Both the position numbers and the translations under genes were made by a program. From Micromonospora sp. HNM0581 (GTDB taxonomy: Bacteria > Actinomycetota > Actinomycetes > Mycobacteriales > Micromonosporaceae), in assembly GCF_012726175.1 (NCBI RefSeq), contig NZ_JAASAD010000001.1:124001-188000 (forward strand): DNA of 64,000 nucleotides, written 5' to 3'. The number at the start of each line of letters is the position of its first letter. The stretch's first letter is position 1. A model generated the notes under the pieces. It saw nothing but the letters and a program-made list of their open reading frames with translations. It was not told the DNA's origin and did no database searches. Positions 16,216-23,947 of the stretch are shown in pieces.

Positions 16216-17574
16216 TCAACGACCACGCCGGAGGCGGTCAGGTGGTCGGGTGGGGCCACCGACCTCGGGTGCTCGGCGTGGGGCGGGGACGCGGGGAAGC
16301 GTCGATGGTCCGGGCGGCGGGCTCAGGTGGCGCCCACGCCACAGGTAGTTGCCGGCGAGCAGGGTCGCCAGACCGACCGATGCGAAGACCAGCCGGTAGT
16401 CGAGCAGGGCGACGACCAGCGCGCCCACACCGATCGAGAACGCCTGCGGGAACCTGATCGCCGCCTCTGCGGCGGCGGCAACCCGTCCGAGTAGTTGCGG
16501 TGGGGTCCTCCGCTGGATGAGCGTGTGCAGCCCGACCAGGGTCAGCGGCAGCGACAGACCTGCCAGCAGCACAGCGGCGAGGCCAAGCCACAGGTTCGGG
16601 TAGGCAAGCAGCAACGCGGCGGGTCCGAACAGTGCCACGCCGACGGCCAGGGCTCCCAGCTCACCGACCCGCCGCAGCACAGCGACAGAGAGCAGCCCAC
16701 CCACCAGGCCACCGACACCCTGCACGGTGAGGAGCACTCCGACGAATGCCGGCTCCCGCCCGAGCCCCCGGTCGACGTACGCGAAGATCAACGACTCGGT
16801 GAAACCCATCACCAACGAACCGAGACCGTACCCGAGTAGCGCACGCCGCAGGGCCGGCTCACCCACCAGGTAGCGGAGCCCGGCGACCAGTTCCTCCGCC
16901 CGACGCGGACGGTGCCCGGGGCCGGGTGCCTGCCCGAGGGCCGAGGTGTCCGGGGCGGGCGGCATGTCCGGCGCGGATGACGGGTCGGGGGCGGATGACG
17001 GGCCGGACGCGGCGGGCGGGCGGGGTGTGCCGACCACCACGGCGGCGACGAAGAAGCCGAGTATTCCGACCACGGCCAGCGGCCAGCCGCCGAGCGCCGC
17101 GTAGAGACCGGCACCGGCGAGCGGGCCGATCAACCGGAGTCCCTGCCGCGCCGTCTGCAACGCCCCGTTCGCCTCGCCGAGAAGATCCGGTGGAACCAGC
17201 TCCCGTACCAGGCGGCTGAGCACCGCACCAAGGGTCAGGTTCGACAATCCGTACAGCGCGGCTACCGCGTAGATGAGCCACGTGTCTCCCGCGTCACGAA
17301 CCGTGAGAAGAGGGGTGAGCAGCAGCGCCGTCGCGAGGTTGGTGACCACGAAGAGGGGGCGCCGCGGGTACCGGTCGACGAACCATCCGACAAGTGGTGC
17401 CAGTAGGCGTGGCGCGAGGATGACGAAGATCGTGGCACCGGCGAGGCCGTCCGATCCGGTCAGGTCCTTCACCCAGACGGCGAGCGCCAGCAGCAGGATC
17501 GACTCCGCGGTCATGCTGGCCAGCAGTCCGCCGAAGAGCAGACGGAAGTCCGGGCGGCTCAGGACGGTGCGCAT
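16216..17574 (-). CDS. MFS transporter (drug/efflux type)
   Basis: A 452-residue integral membrane protein with about 12 hydrophobic segments and an enlarged central cytoplasmic loop rich in Pro/Ser/Ala (about residues 195-235). The first inter-helix loop carries the MFS signature GWFVDRYPRRP. Its closest general likeness is the MFS_3 group of exporters. ATG 17574 is preceded by a GGAGGA ribosome-binding site, which decides the start. It diverges from the XRE regulator gene with a 218-bp shared control region, so that regulator might control it. The substrate is unknown. Confidence 0.9.
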   Translation of the reverse strand: MRTVLSRPDFRLLFGGLLASMTAESILLLALAVWVKDLTGSDGLAGATIFVILAPRLLAPLVGWFVDRYPRRPLFVVTNLATALLLTPLLTVRDAGDTWLIYAVAALYGLSNLTLGAVLSRLVRELVPPDLLGEANGALQTARQGLRLIGPLAGAGLYAALGGWPLAVVGILGFFVAAVVVGTPRPPAASGPSSAPDPSSAPDMPPAPDTSALGQAPGPGHRPRRAEELVAGLRYLVGEPALRRALLGYGLGSLVMGFTESLIFAYVDRGLGREPAFVGVLLTVQGVGGLVGGLLSVAVLRRVGELGALAVGVALFGPAALLLAYPNLWLGLAAVLLAGLSLPLTLVGLHTLIQRRTPPQLLGRVAAAAEAAIRFPQAFSIGVGALVVALLDYRLVFASVGLATLLAGNYLWRGRHLSPPPGPSTLPRVPAPRRAPEVGGPTRPPDRLRRGR

Positions 17575-17792
17575 TGATCCTCCGTTGGCGGGGCTCGGAT
17601 AGTGGCGGGCAGGTTCGGCGGAGCCGGCGGCGCGGATCGCGCAGCCCGGGGTGGCTGTCGGGTCTGCGTATTTCTGATGACACGCCCTCCACCGGTACCT
17701 TCGGCGCCGGTCGCGACGTCCATACTGACCGTGGGGGCCGAATTTCATACAGTTACCGTCGCGTCCGCGGCGGTCGACGGAAAGAGGACACT

Positions 17793-18773
17793 GTGCCTCC
17801 TGCCGCACCCAGCCCGATCCTGCGCCGCCGCCGGCTCGGCGGCGAACTGCGCCGCCTACGCGAGGCCGCCGGGCTCACCGGCGACCAGGTCATCGAACGC
17901 ATCGGCTGGGCTTCCGCGTCCAAACTGTCCCGTCTGGAGAACGGCCGCAGCCGACCCGATCCAGGCGATGTCCGTGATCTTCTCGACCTGTACCACGTCG
18001 ACGACACTCTCCGGTTGGAGTTGCTCGGCATCACCCACGAAGCCGGCGACATGCGTGGTTGGCTCAAGAGGTATCCGGCGATGACACAGCAGCAGCGTGG
18101 CTTCGCCGAACTGGAGGCGGGTTGCGCGGAGATCTCCGAGTACAACCCGGTGCTGGTGCCGGGCCTGTTGCAGACCACCGGGTACGCGCGGATGCGAATT
18201 TCCTCGGCCTGGCAGGTCGACCAGGAAGCCGGCGCCCCGGCGGCCGAAGACGACATCGAGACCGAGATCAGGGCCCGGTTGGCGCGCCAGTCGGCGCTCA
18301 CCCGGGAGACCGACCCGCCCCGCTACACGGCGGTGTTCGAGGAGTCCGCGCTCGGCCGTCGGGCCGGACCGCCCGAGGTGCTGCACGAGCAGTTGGCGCA
18401 GCTCTGTGAACTGGCTCTGCTGTCGAACGTCACGCTGCACGTGCTGCCCCGCGACACGCCGATCGGCAAGTGGTATCTCCCGCCGACCGCGTTCTCGGTC
18501 TACCGGTTCGCCGATTCCCTCGATCCCGAGACGCTCGCCATCGAAGGTGGCTTCACCGACGTCATGTCGACCGACCCAATAACCCTAAATCGCTATAAAG
18601 TGGTGTTCGAGTGGCTTTGCGCGGCGGCGCTCACCGCACCGGACACCCTCTCCTGGCTGATGGAATCGTCGGGACGGCCGCCCGGCGCGGCGATCCCGCC
18701 CACTGTGGTGAGTGGTCCGGCAACGGCGCCGGCTCAACGCCGCAGATCATCCGGGCGCCTGACGGAACGGTGA
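17793..18773 (+). CDS. XRE-type helix-turn-helix regulator with DUF5753 domain
   Basis: A 326-residue protein. The N-terminal HTH (about 12-70, with LREAAGLTGDQVIERIGW and SKLSRLENGR) is followed by the DUF5753 domain (about 90-280), including YNPVLVPGLLQTTGYAR and YKVVFEWLCAAAL. These regulators are numerous in actinomycetes and are usually encoded next to a DUF397 protein, as here; the WhiJ and Scr1-type pairs control development or behave like antitoxin-toxin pairs. GTG 17793 follows AAAGAGGA. The Arg-rich tail is not conserved. Confidence 0.93.
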   Translation: MPPAAPSPILRRRRLGGELRRLREAAGLTGDQVIERIGWASASKLSRLENGRSRPDPGDVRDLLDLYHVDDTLRLELLGITHEAGDMRGWLKRYPAMTQQQRGFAELEAGCAEISEYNPVLVPGLLQTTGYARMRISSAWQVDQEAGAPAAEDDIETEIRARLARQSALTRETDPPRYTAVFEESALGRRAGPPEVLHEQLAQLCELALLSNVTLHVLPRDTPIGKWYLPPTAFSVYRFADSLDPETLAIEGGFTDVMSTDPITLNRYKVVFEWLCAAALTAPDTLSWLMESSGRPPGAAIPPTVVSGPATAPAQRRRSSGRLTER

Positions 18774-18842
18774 CCAGCACCGCCCTGCCGTCGGGGACGT
18801 GCGGTGCCGCTCGGCCCATCGGTTCACCTCAGGAGCGCAACG

Positions 18843-19079
18843 ATGAACGAGTTCCGCAACACGCCGTCCGTCCTCGCCCAACTCGCGGGCGCACCCTGGC
18901 GCACCAGTACGCGCAGCCAGACCTCCAACTGCGTGGAGATGGCACCGCTGTCCCACGGCCCCGCCGCAGTGGCGCTGCGCGACAGCAAAGACCGAGGCGG
19001 CCCGGTGCTTCTGTTCGGCCGGACGGGATGGCAGGGCTTCATCTCCAGTGCCAGGACGGGGCAGTTCGACAGGCCCTAG
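18843..19079 (+). CDS. DUF397 domain protein
   Basis: A 78-residue protein with the DUF397 core: W-R-T-S-T-R-S (about 20-26), NCVEMA, VALRDSKDRGGPVL and W-Q-G-F. It is located 69 bp after its partner XRE/DUF5753 regulator on the same strand. Characterised members oppose or modulate the neighbouring regulator; one actinobacterial case was described as a toxin-antitoxin pair. It has no membrane segment or signal. Confidence 0.92.
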   Translation: MNEFRNTPSVLAQLAGAPWRTSTRSQTSNCVEMAPLSHGPAAVALRDSKDRGGPVLLFGRTGWQGFISSARTGQFDRP

Positions 19080-19097
19080 CTAGTACGCGGACTTCCA

Positions 19098-19131
19098 ACG
19101 GGGTCGCCGGCCGTCCAGCCAGCGACCCCGT
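19098..19131 (+). terminator. Terminator hairpin after the XRE/DUF397 pair
   Basis: ACGGGGTCGC (19098-19107) pairs with GCGACCCCGT (19122-19131) around a 14-nt loop, 19 bp after the DUF397 stop. There is no strong U-tract. Confidence 0.7.
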
Positions 19132-19206
19132 CGTCAACTGCCCCAACCGGCCCTGAGAAGGCATCGGATGATCGGTCGGGTCTGCCGACCGACAGGTGCG
19201 TTTCAC

Positions 19207-19234
19207 TTGCTAGGCCGAGCAGCGAGCGTACGAT
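19207..19234 (+). promoter_or_regulatory. Predicted SigA-type promoter of a small transcription unit
   Basis: -35 TTGCTA (19207-19212), a 16-bp spacer and -10 TACGAT (19229-19234) lie in a gene-free gap. Transcription would start near 19241, just before the hairpin GTGGAAC/GTTCCAC at 19250-19270. Confidence 0.5.
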
Positions 19235-19292
19235 GACCGGGGTAGTGACGTGGAACTTGCACTGTTCCACCGCGACACATCCGGAGACCCAG

Positions 19293-19352
19293 ATGCGGTT
19301 CCTGATCGTTCGCGCCGACACCCGCACCGCCGCCGACATCAGCTCCGCGTAG
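19293..19352 (+). CDS. Candidate 19-codon small ORF
   Basis: Reads MRFLIVRADTRTAADISSA and stops at TAG 19350-19352. GGAG (19283-19286) is properly placed before the ATG. It is preceded by a predicted promoter and a 7-bp hairpin, and followed by two strong hairpins. Small size makes coding status uncertain. It could be a leader peptide, a dwarf ORF within a regulatory RNA, or chance. I do not recognise the peptide. Confidence 0.35.
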   Translation: MRFLIVRADTRTAADISSA

Positions 19353-19402
19353 TCGGTCGGTCGACGCCCGCCGGACGAGACCGGCACCTGATCCACCCCC
19401 GT

Positions 19403-19507
19403 CCGTCGTGGTCGCCCGGCTCCCCCACCGGGTTCCCCACCAGCCGACCACGACGGCCCGTGTCCCCGGTCCGTGACCGCCGCGGCAACGACGGTCACGG
19501 ACCGGGG
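19403..19507 (+). repeat. Two consecutive strong hairpins ending the small unit
   Basis: Hairpin A has 12-bp arms (19403-19414 and 19445-19456) with an inner CCCGG/CCGGG stem. Hairpin B has 16 perfectly paired bases (19464-19479 and 19492-19507) around a 12-nt loop. They lie between the small ORF and the 3' end of the convergent nudC gene, so B may be a bidirectional terminator. Confidence 0.65.
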
Positions 19508-19525
19508 CCGCACCGCTGAGGCCCT

Positions 19526-20479
19526 TCAGCAATGCCCACCGAGCCAACGGTGCACCAGAAACAGTGCGATCGACGACGGCGGCGGCAGTAACAGGTGGGT
19601 ACCACCCACCTCGACCGGCCGGCCGGTGAGCGCCGACCCGATCTCCGACCGGGAGAACCAGCGTGCCTCGGCGATCTCAGCCGAATCGAGCAGCAACGGC
19701 TGCCCGGGGTCGGCGGTGGCCAGGAAACCGAGCATCAACGAACCGGGAAACGGCCACGCCTGACTGCCCGCGTACCTGATGTCGCAGATGTCGACGCCAA
19801 CCTCCTCGCGCACCTCGCGCAGCACCGCGGCCTCGGCCGACTCCCCCGGCTCCAAATAGCCGGCCAGGCAGGAGAAACGCCGTCCGCCCGTCGTGCTGGG
19901 CCAGGTGGCGTTGCTGCCGAGCAGGCAACGACCCTCACCGCCACCCACCCCGTCATGCACGAGCACGATCATCGCCGGGTCGGTACGCGGCCACACCCGC
20001 TCCCCGGTACGGTCCACCCGGGACCAACCGGCCTCGTCCGCCCGGGTCGGCTCACCGGTCACCGGGTGATACAGATGTCGCAGGTGCCAGTTGGTCAACG
20101 CCAGTGCGGTGGTGAACAGCCCGGCGTCCCGGTCGCTGAGCAGATGCCCGACGTCCCGCAGGTGAGCCGCCCGGGTCTCCGGCACCGCCGGCACGGTGCC
20201 GTGCACGCAGAAAACCGGTGTACCGTCCGGCTCCACGCCGAGGAACATCGCGTCGGAGGCGGGTGCCGGAGAAAGGCCGTCGACAGCCAGCAGCACCAAC
20301 TCCGGTACGGCGGTGTCGGTACGTACCAGTGCCCGCCCACCTGCCTCGACGTCAAGTACCAACACCCGCGCCCCGGCCCACGCCTGCGCCAGCCACCGCG
20401 GGTCGGCACGCCGGTACGCCGCGCGGTCCAGCGTGGCACGGGCCAAAGGCGGACTGCTGTCCCCGTACCCGCTCGTCAC
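19526..20479 (-). CDS. nudC: NAD(H) pyrophosphatase / RNA deNADding enzyme (Nudix)
   Basis: A 317-residue protein. The Nudix box reads GYLEPGESAEAAVLREVREEVG, so the catalytic glutamates are intact. The NudC-specific SQAWPFPGSLM follows it directly. The usual four-cysteine zinc site upstream of the box is absent here: the segment around ALTNWHLRHLYHPVTGEPT lacks cysteines, which is common in actinobacterial NudC. It hydrolyses NADH and NAD-capped RNA ends. The GTG start (20479) overlaps the M16 stop by four bases (GTGA), so the two are translationally coupled. Confidence 0.93.
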   Translation of the reverse strand: MTSGYGDSSPPLARATLDRAAYRRADPRWLAQAWAGARVLVLDVEAGGRALVRTDTAVPELVLLAVDGLSPAPASDAMFLGVEPDGTPVFCVHGTVPAVPETRAAHLRDVGHLLSDRDAGLFTTALALTNWHLRHLYHPVTGEPTRADEAGWSRVDRTGERVWPRTDPAMIVLVHDGVGGGEGRCLLGSNATWPSTTGGRRFSCLAGYLEPGESAEAAVLREVREEVGVDICDIRYAGSQAWPFPGSLMLGFLATADPGQPLLLDSAEIAEARWFSRSEIGSALTGRPVEVGGTHLLLPPPSSIALFLVHRWLGGHC

Positions 20480-21828
20480 GGAACAGCGACGGTCTCGACC
20501 TGGGCCAACGTGGCCAGTGACGGGGCGATCCGCTCGGCGTCGCCGAGCACGACCGTGACCGCTCGGGACGGCGCGAGATAGCGAGCCGCCGCCTCGGTGA
20601 CGTCGTCGACGCCCACCTTGGCCAGCCGGGACGCGTGGTCGGCCAGAAAGTCCAGCCGCAGCCCGTTGCCGGCGTAGGCGCTCACCAACGACGCCAGCCC
20701 GGCCTGCGTGGAAATGCCGAGCTGAAGAGTGCCGAGGGCGTACTGCCGGGCCTGTTCCAACTCCTCCGGGGCAGGCGGCACCGTGGCGAGCCGGCCAAGC
20801 TCGTAACTCGTCTCCAGCAGGGCCGGTGCCGTCACCTCGGTGGCCACCTCGGCGGCAGCCACCAGAACGGAACTGGCCACCGCGTGCTCGATCAACGAGT
20901 GCGGACCGTACGTGTACCCCTTGTCCTCCCGGATGTTCTCCACCCAGCGCGAGGAGAAGTAACCGCCGAAGATCAGATTGGCCAGCTGCAAGGCGGCGTG
21001 GTCGGGATGGGTACGCGGCACCGCCGGCAACGCCACCCGCATCGACGACTGCACCGATCCGGGCCGGTCGACCAGCAGCAGCGGCCCCGGTCGCGGCGGC
21101 GGGGCAGGTGGCGCCTCGGCCACGTGCCCGGCACCGCTCCAACCGCCGAGTGCCCTCCCGGCCGCATCCAACGCCCGCTCCGGACGCAGGTCACCGACCA
21201 GCACGAGCACCGCACCCGCCGGATGCACCCGTTGGGCGTGCAACGACCGCAACGCCGCCGGACGGACCGCTGCGACCTGCTCCGGTTCTGGCGTCTGCAC
21301 GGCGTACGGGTGCCTGGCGAAGATCCGCCGCAGCAGTGCCTTACGGGCCAGGTGCGTCGGCTGACTCTGGGCGACCTGGATACCGTCGACGAGACGGTCC
21401 CGCTCGACGCCCACCAGCTCCGCCGGATAACTGGCCCCGGTGAGGATCTCGGCAAGGATCTCCAGCATCCGATCCAGCCCGGTAGCCAGGCCGGTGCCGG
21501 AGATCATTAGCCGGTCCGGGTCGAGTCCGGCGGCGAGCCCCCCGCCGACCTTCTGCAACTCCGCGGCGATCTGCACACTGCTCATCGTCGCCGTACCGGC
21601 GAGCAGCGCCTGCGTGAGCAGGTGCCCCCGGGCCAGGTGGACCCGACCGAAAGGCATCCAGAGCCGTAGTTCCACCAACGGCACCGCCGGCCGCCGGACC
21701 ACGATGACGGTGAGCCCGTTGCCGAGCGTACGCTCAGCCTGCCGAGGCAGCTTGAGCCTGCGGGTCGGCCCCAGCGCCGGCAACGACCGGTGCCCCACGG
21801 TCACAGCCGGCTCACTCCTCGCACTCAC
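20476..21828 (-). CDS. M16 family peptidase-like protein lacking the zinc motif
   Basis: A 450-residue protein with two M16 repeats. The expected HxxEH site is replaced by ARGHLLTQAL, so it cannot bind catalytic zinc. The C-terminal half keeps the conserved substrate-chamber residues (FSSRWVENIREDKGYTYG). In this family an inactive subunit often pairs with an active one, here encoded directly upstream, to form a heterodimeric peptidase like mitochondrial processing peptidase. The GTG start (21828) lies inside a short direct repeat; a later start is possible, since the first ~25 residues are not conserved. Confidence 0.9.
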   Translation of the reverse strand: MSARSEPAVTVGHRSLPALGPTRRLKLPRQAERTLGNGLTVIVVRRPAVPLVELRLWMPFGRVHLARGHLLTQALLAGTATMSSVQIAAELQKVGGGLAAGLDPDRLMISGTGLATGLDRMLEILAEILTGASYPAELVGVERDRLVDGIQVAQSQPTHLARKALLRRIFARHPYAVQTPEPEQVAAVRPAALRSLHAQRVHPAGAVLVLVGDLRPERALDAAGRALGGWSGAGHVAEAPPAPPPRPGPLLLVDRPGSVQSSMRVALPAVPRTHPDHAALQLANLIFGGYFSSRWVENIREDKGYTYGPHSLIEHAVASSVLVAAAEVATEVTAPALLETSYELGRLATVPPAPEELEQARQYALGTLQLGISTQAGLASLVSAYAGNGLRLDFLADHASRLAKVGVDDVTEAAARYLAPSRAVTVVLGDAERIAPSLATLAQVETVAVP

Positions 21829-21902
21829 CGGAGCCCACCTTCCGCTCGTGACTGCGGGGCTCGCAAAACCAGCTCACTCCTCGCACTCACCGGAGCCCAC
21901 CT
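21810..21902. repeat. 31-bp direct repeat spanning the gap between the two M16 genes
   Basis: Two exact 31-bp copies (21810-21840 and 21872-21902) are separated by 31 bp. Copy 1 contains the start codon of the second M16 gene (minus strand GTGAGTGCGAGGAGTGAGC). Copy 2 covers the last codons and stop of the first M16 gene. It looks like a local tandem duplication of ~62 bp. Confidence 0.9.
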
Positions 21903-23200
21903 CCAGGGAGGACCTCGATGGAGGCGCGGCGCTCCGGGCGCAGGGTCGCCGCGGCCGTCCGGACCTGCTCGTCGGTGACCGCACCGATCAGACTGGGCAA
22001 CTCACCCAACAGCCCCGGCTCGCCGCGCTGCTGCTCCAGCACCGCCATGCCCAACGCACGGCCGAGCACCGCGTCGGTGTCGCGCAGCAGGTGGGTGGCC
22101 ATCCGCGCCTGCGTACGGGCCACTTCGCCGTCACCGAGCCCGTCGTGGGCGAGCCGGTCAAGTTCCTCGTCCAGGGTCCGCAGGACCTTGTCGACGTCAC
22201 CACCGGGCGGCAGATGCGCCTGAAGCAGCAACGCGGTCGGGTCGCGCACGTCGAAGGGATCACCCATGAAGCCGAGATAGCCGCCGACGCTCGTCACCGC
22301 GCGGTCCCGGCGGACCAACCGCTCAACCAACCGGGACGCGTCGCCGTCGGTAAGTACCTCGGCCAACACCACATAGGGTAGGTATGCGGCGAAGTCGTCG
22401 ATCGGGTCGGGTACCCGCCACGCCGAGGCCACCGCCGGTAGCGGCGCCAGATCGTCGGTGTACGCGGTGCGCCGCTCGACGGTCAGGTCCGGCTCGGCGA
22501 ACTCCGGCCGGGCGGGCGCCGGTCGGGCCGGTACGTCACCGAAGTGCCGCTCGATCAGGGTGACGGCCTCGGCGGTGTCGATGTCCCCGCTGACCGCGAG
22601 CACCGCGTTACCGCTGGCGTAGTAGCGCCGGAAGAAGTCGGCGGCGTCGGCGACGGTGGCCGACTCCAGGTCGTCGAAGGAGCCGTAGCCGTCGTGCGCG
22701 TTGGGGAAGGTGTCGAAGAGCACCGGCGGTAGGGTCAGCCAGGGAAAGCCACCGTACGGCCGGTTGAGCACGTTCACCCGGATCTCCTCCTTGACCACGT
22801 CGACCTGGTTACGCAGGTTCTCCTCGGTCAGCCGAGGACCGCGCATCCGGTCGGCCTCCAGGAACAGCGCCCGCTCCAGGGCGTTGCTCGGCAAGGTCTC
22901 GAAGTAGTCGGTGTAGTCCAGGTGGGTCGAACCGTTGAAGGTGCCCCCGGCACCCTGCACGTGGCGGAAGTGGGCGAGCTTCTCCAGGTTCTCCGAGCCC
23001 TGGAACATGAGGTGCTCGAAGAGGTGAGCGAAGCCCGTACGCCCCTCCGGCTCGGACCGGATTCCGACGTCGTATACCACCGCCACACCGATGACCGGAG
23101 CAGTGCGATCCGGGGTCAGGACGACCCGTAGGCCGTTGTCGAGGGTGAACCGTTCGACCGGATACCTCGTCGCTGGGATGCTCGCTCTGCGGGTCGGCAC
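21887..23200 (-). CDS. Active M16 family zinc metallopeptidase
   Basis: A 437-residue protein. The inverted zinc motif HLFEH is at about residues 51-55 (TGFAHLFEHLMFQGS), and the downstream glutamate lies in the VVKEEIR segment. It matches bacterial processing peptidase-like M16B enzymes, which cleave short peptides or signal fragments in the cytosol. I chose GTG 23200; the frame extends further upstream, but that sequence is atypical. It is followed by its inactive partner and nudC, probably as one operon. Confidence 0.93.
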   Translation of the reverse strand: MPTRRASIPATRYPVERFTLDNGLRVVLTPDRTAPVIGVAVVYDVGIRSEPEGRTGFAHLFEHLMFQGSENLEKLAHFRHVQGAGGTFNGSTHLDYTDYFETLPSNALERALFLEADRMRGPRLTEENLRNQVDVVKEEIRVNVLNRPYGGFPWLTLPPVLFDTFPNAHDGYGSFDDLESATVADAADFFRRYYASGNAVLAVSGDIDTAEAVTLIERHFGDVPARPAPARPEFAEPDLTVERRTAYTDDLAPLPAVASAWRVPDPIDDFAAYLPYVVLAEVLTDGDASRLVERLVRRDRAVTSVGGYLGFMGDPFDVRDPTALLLQAHLPPGGDVDKVLRTLDEELDRLAHDGLGDGEVARTQARMATHLLRDTDAVLGRALGMAVLEQQRGEPGLLGELPSLIGAVTDEQVRTAAATLRPERRASIEVLPGGGLR

Positions 23201-23450
23201 GGATCCGACCCTAACGTCTCGGCACGCCCGCCGGTGCGTGCGGGCGAGGATGCGTACCCGCCGGGTCACCCCACTCTCGTGACCCCGGCCTGGTGGGTCT
23301 CCCCCGTCAGCCGCGACGTTGACCGGCGTAAGCCGCCGTGGGCGCAGGACCAACCAGCAGCACCGACCACGTCGCTCAAGGTGACAGCGTCCGACGACAC
23401 TTCTCGTACGGCGCCGAAACCCGAGACGCATCGGCTTCAAAGACGCGGAC

Positions 23451-23495
23451 GGCCGGGCCGTCAACGATGCCCGGAGCACCGTTGACGACCCGGCC
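23451..23495 (-). terminator. cspA terminator hairpin
   Basis: Arms 23451-23466 and 23480-23495 pair over 16 positions with one mismatch, about 20 bp after the cspA stop. It is GC-rich, with no U-tract, typical of actinobacterial terminators. Confidence 0.75.
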
Positions 23496-23514
23496 GACAC
23501 CGGGTGACCGAAGG

Positions 23515-23718
23515 TCAGATCGGACGGATGTTCTCCGCCTGCGGGCCCTTCTGACCCTGCACGACCTCGAACTCCACCCGCTGGTTCTCGTCGAGGCTGC
23601 GGTAGCCGGAGGTCTGGATCGCCGAGAAGTGGGCGAAGACGTCCGCGCCGCCGCCGTCCGGGGTGATGAAGCCGAAGCCCTTGTCAGCGTTGAACCACTT
23701 GACGGTGCCAATAGCCAT
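23515..23718 (-). CDS. cspA: Cold-shock protein (CspA family)
   Basis: A 67-residue single cold-shock domain with RNP1 (KGFGFI) and RNP2 (VFAHFSAI), full length for the family. It binds single-stranded RNA/DNA and melts mRNA structure. The ATG (23718) has AAGGAGA nearby. The 5' untranslated region carries two adjacent hairpins, one touching the ribosome-binding site. The gene lies 230 bp downstream of adnB but is separated from it by a terminator. Confidence 0.97.
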   Translation of the reverse strand: MAIGTVKWFNADKGFGFITPDGGGADVFAHFSAIQTSGYRSLDENQRVEFEVVQGQKGPQAENIRPI

Positions 23719-23733
23719 GCTTGTTTCGTCTCC

Positions 23734-23770
23734 TTGACGGAACGTCAACTCCGCACCTGTTGCGGAGCTG
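23734..23770 (-). promoter_or_regulatory. Tandem hairpins in the cspA 5' UTR
   Basis: TTGACG/CGTCAA (23734-23739 and 23743-23748) forms a 6-bp stem whose 3' side abuts the AAGGAG ribosome-binding site. A second stem uses 23746-23754 and 23762-23770 (8 of 9 paired around a 7-nt loop). The two share CAA, so they compete, which could switch ribosome access with temperature. Confidence 0.55.
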
Positions 23771-23845
23771 AAAAGGATTGCCCCGAGCGATGCCGCCCGG
23801 AACGCCTGTCGCTGCTGGTCGCCCCGCCCGGAGAAGTCCGGACAT

Positions 23846-23881
23846 AACAAAGAGCGCCTGGGGCCACATTCCGCCAGGCGC
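23846..23881 (-). terminator. Intrinsic terminator of the adnA-adnB operon
   Basis: GCGCCTGG (23854-23861) pairs with CCAGGCGC (23874-23881) and is followed on the minus strand by TCTTTGTT. It sits ~70 bp after the adnB stop. Confidence 0.8.
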
Positions 23882-23947
23882 AAACAGAGCTGGTAACCGA
23901 AACTGCAACGCGGGCACTCTACCACGGATCCGGGTTGGCGCCAGGGG

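Noticed and set aside
19250-19519. 89-codon plus-strand frame over the small hairpin unit
   Set aside because: It would run through both terminal hairpins, and its codons follow the palindromes. The shorter GGAG-ATG frame at 19293 is the better candidate.
20476-21828. The second M16 gene as a pseudogene because HxxEH is missing
   Set aside because: The frame is full length and the substrate-binding segments are intact. Inactive subunits paired with active M16 partners are normal in this family.
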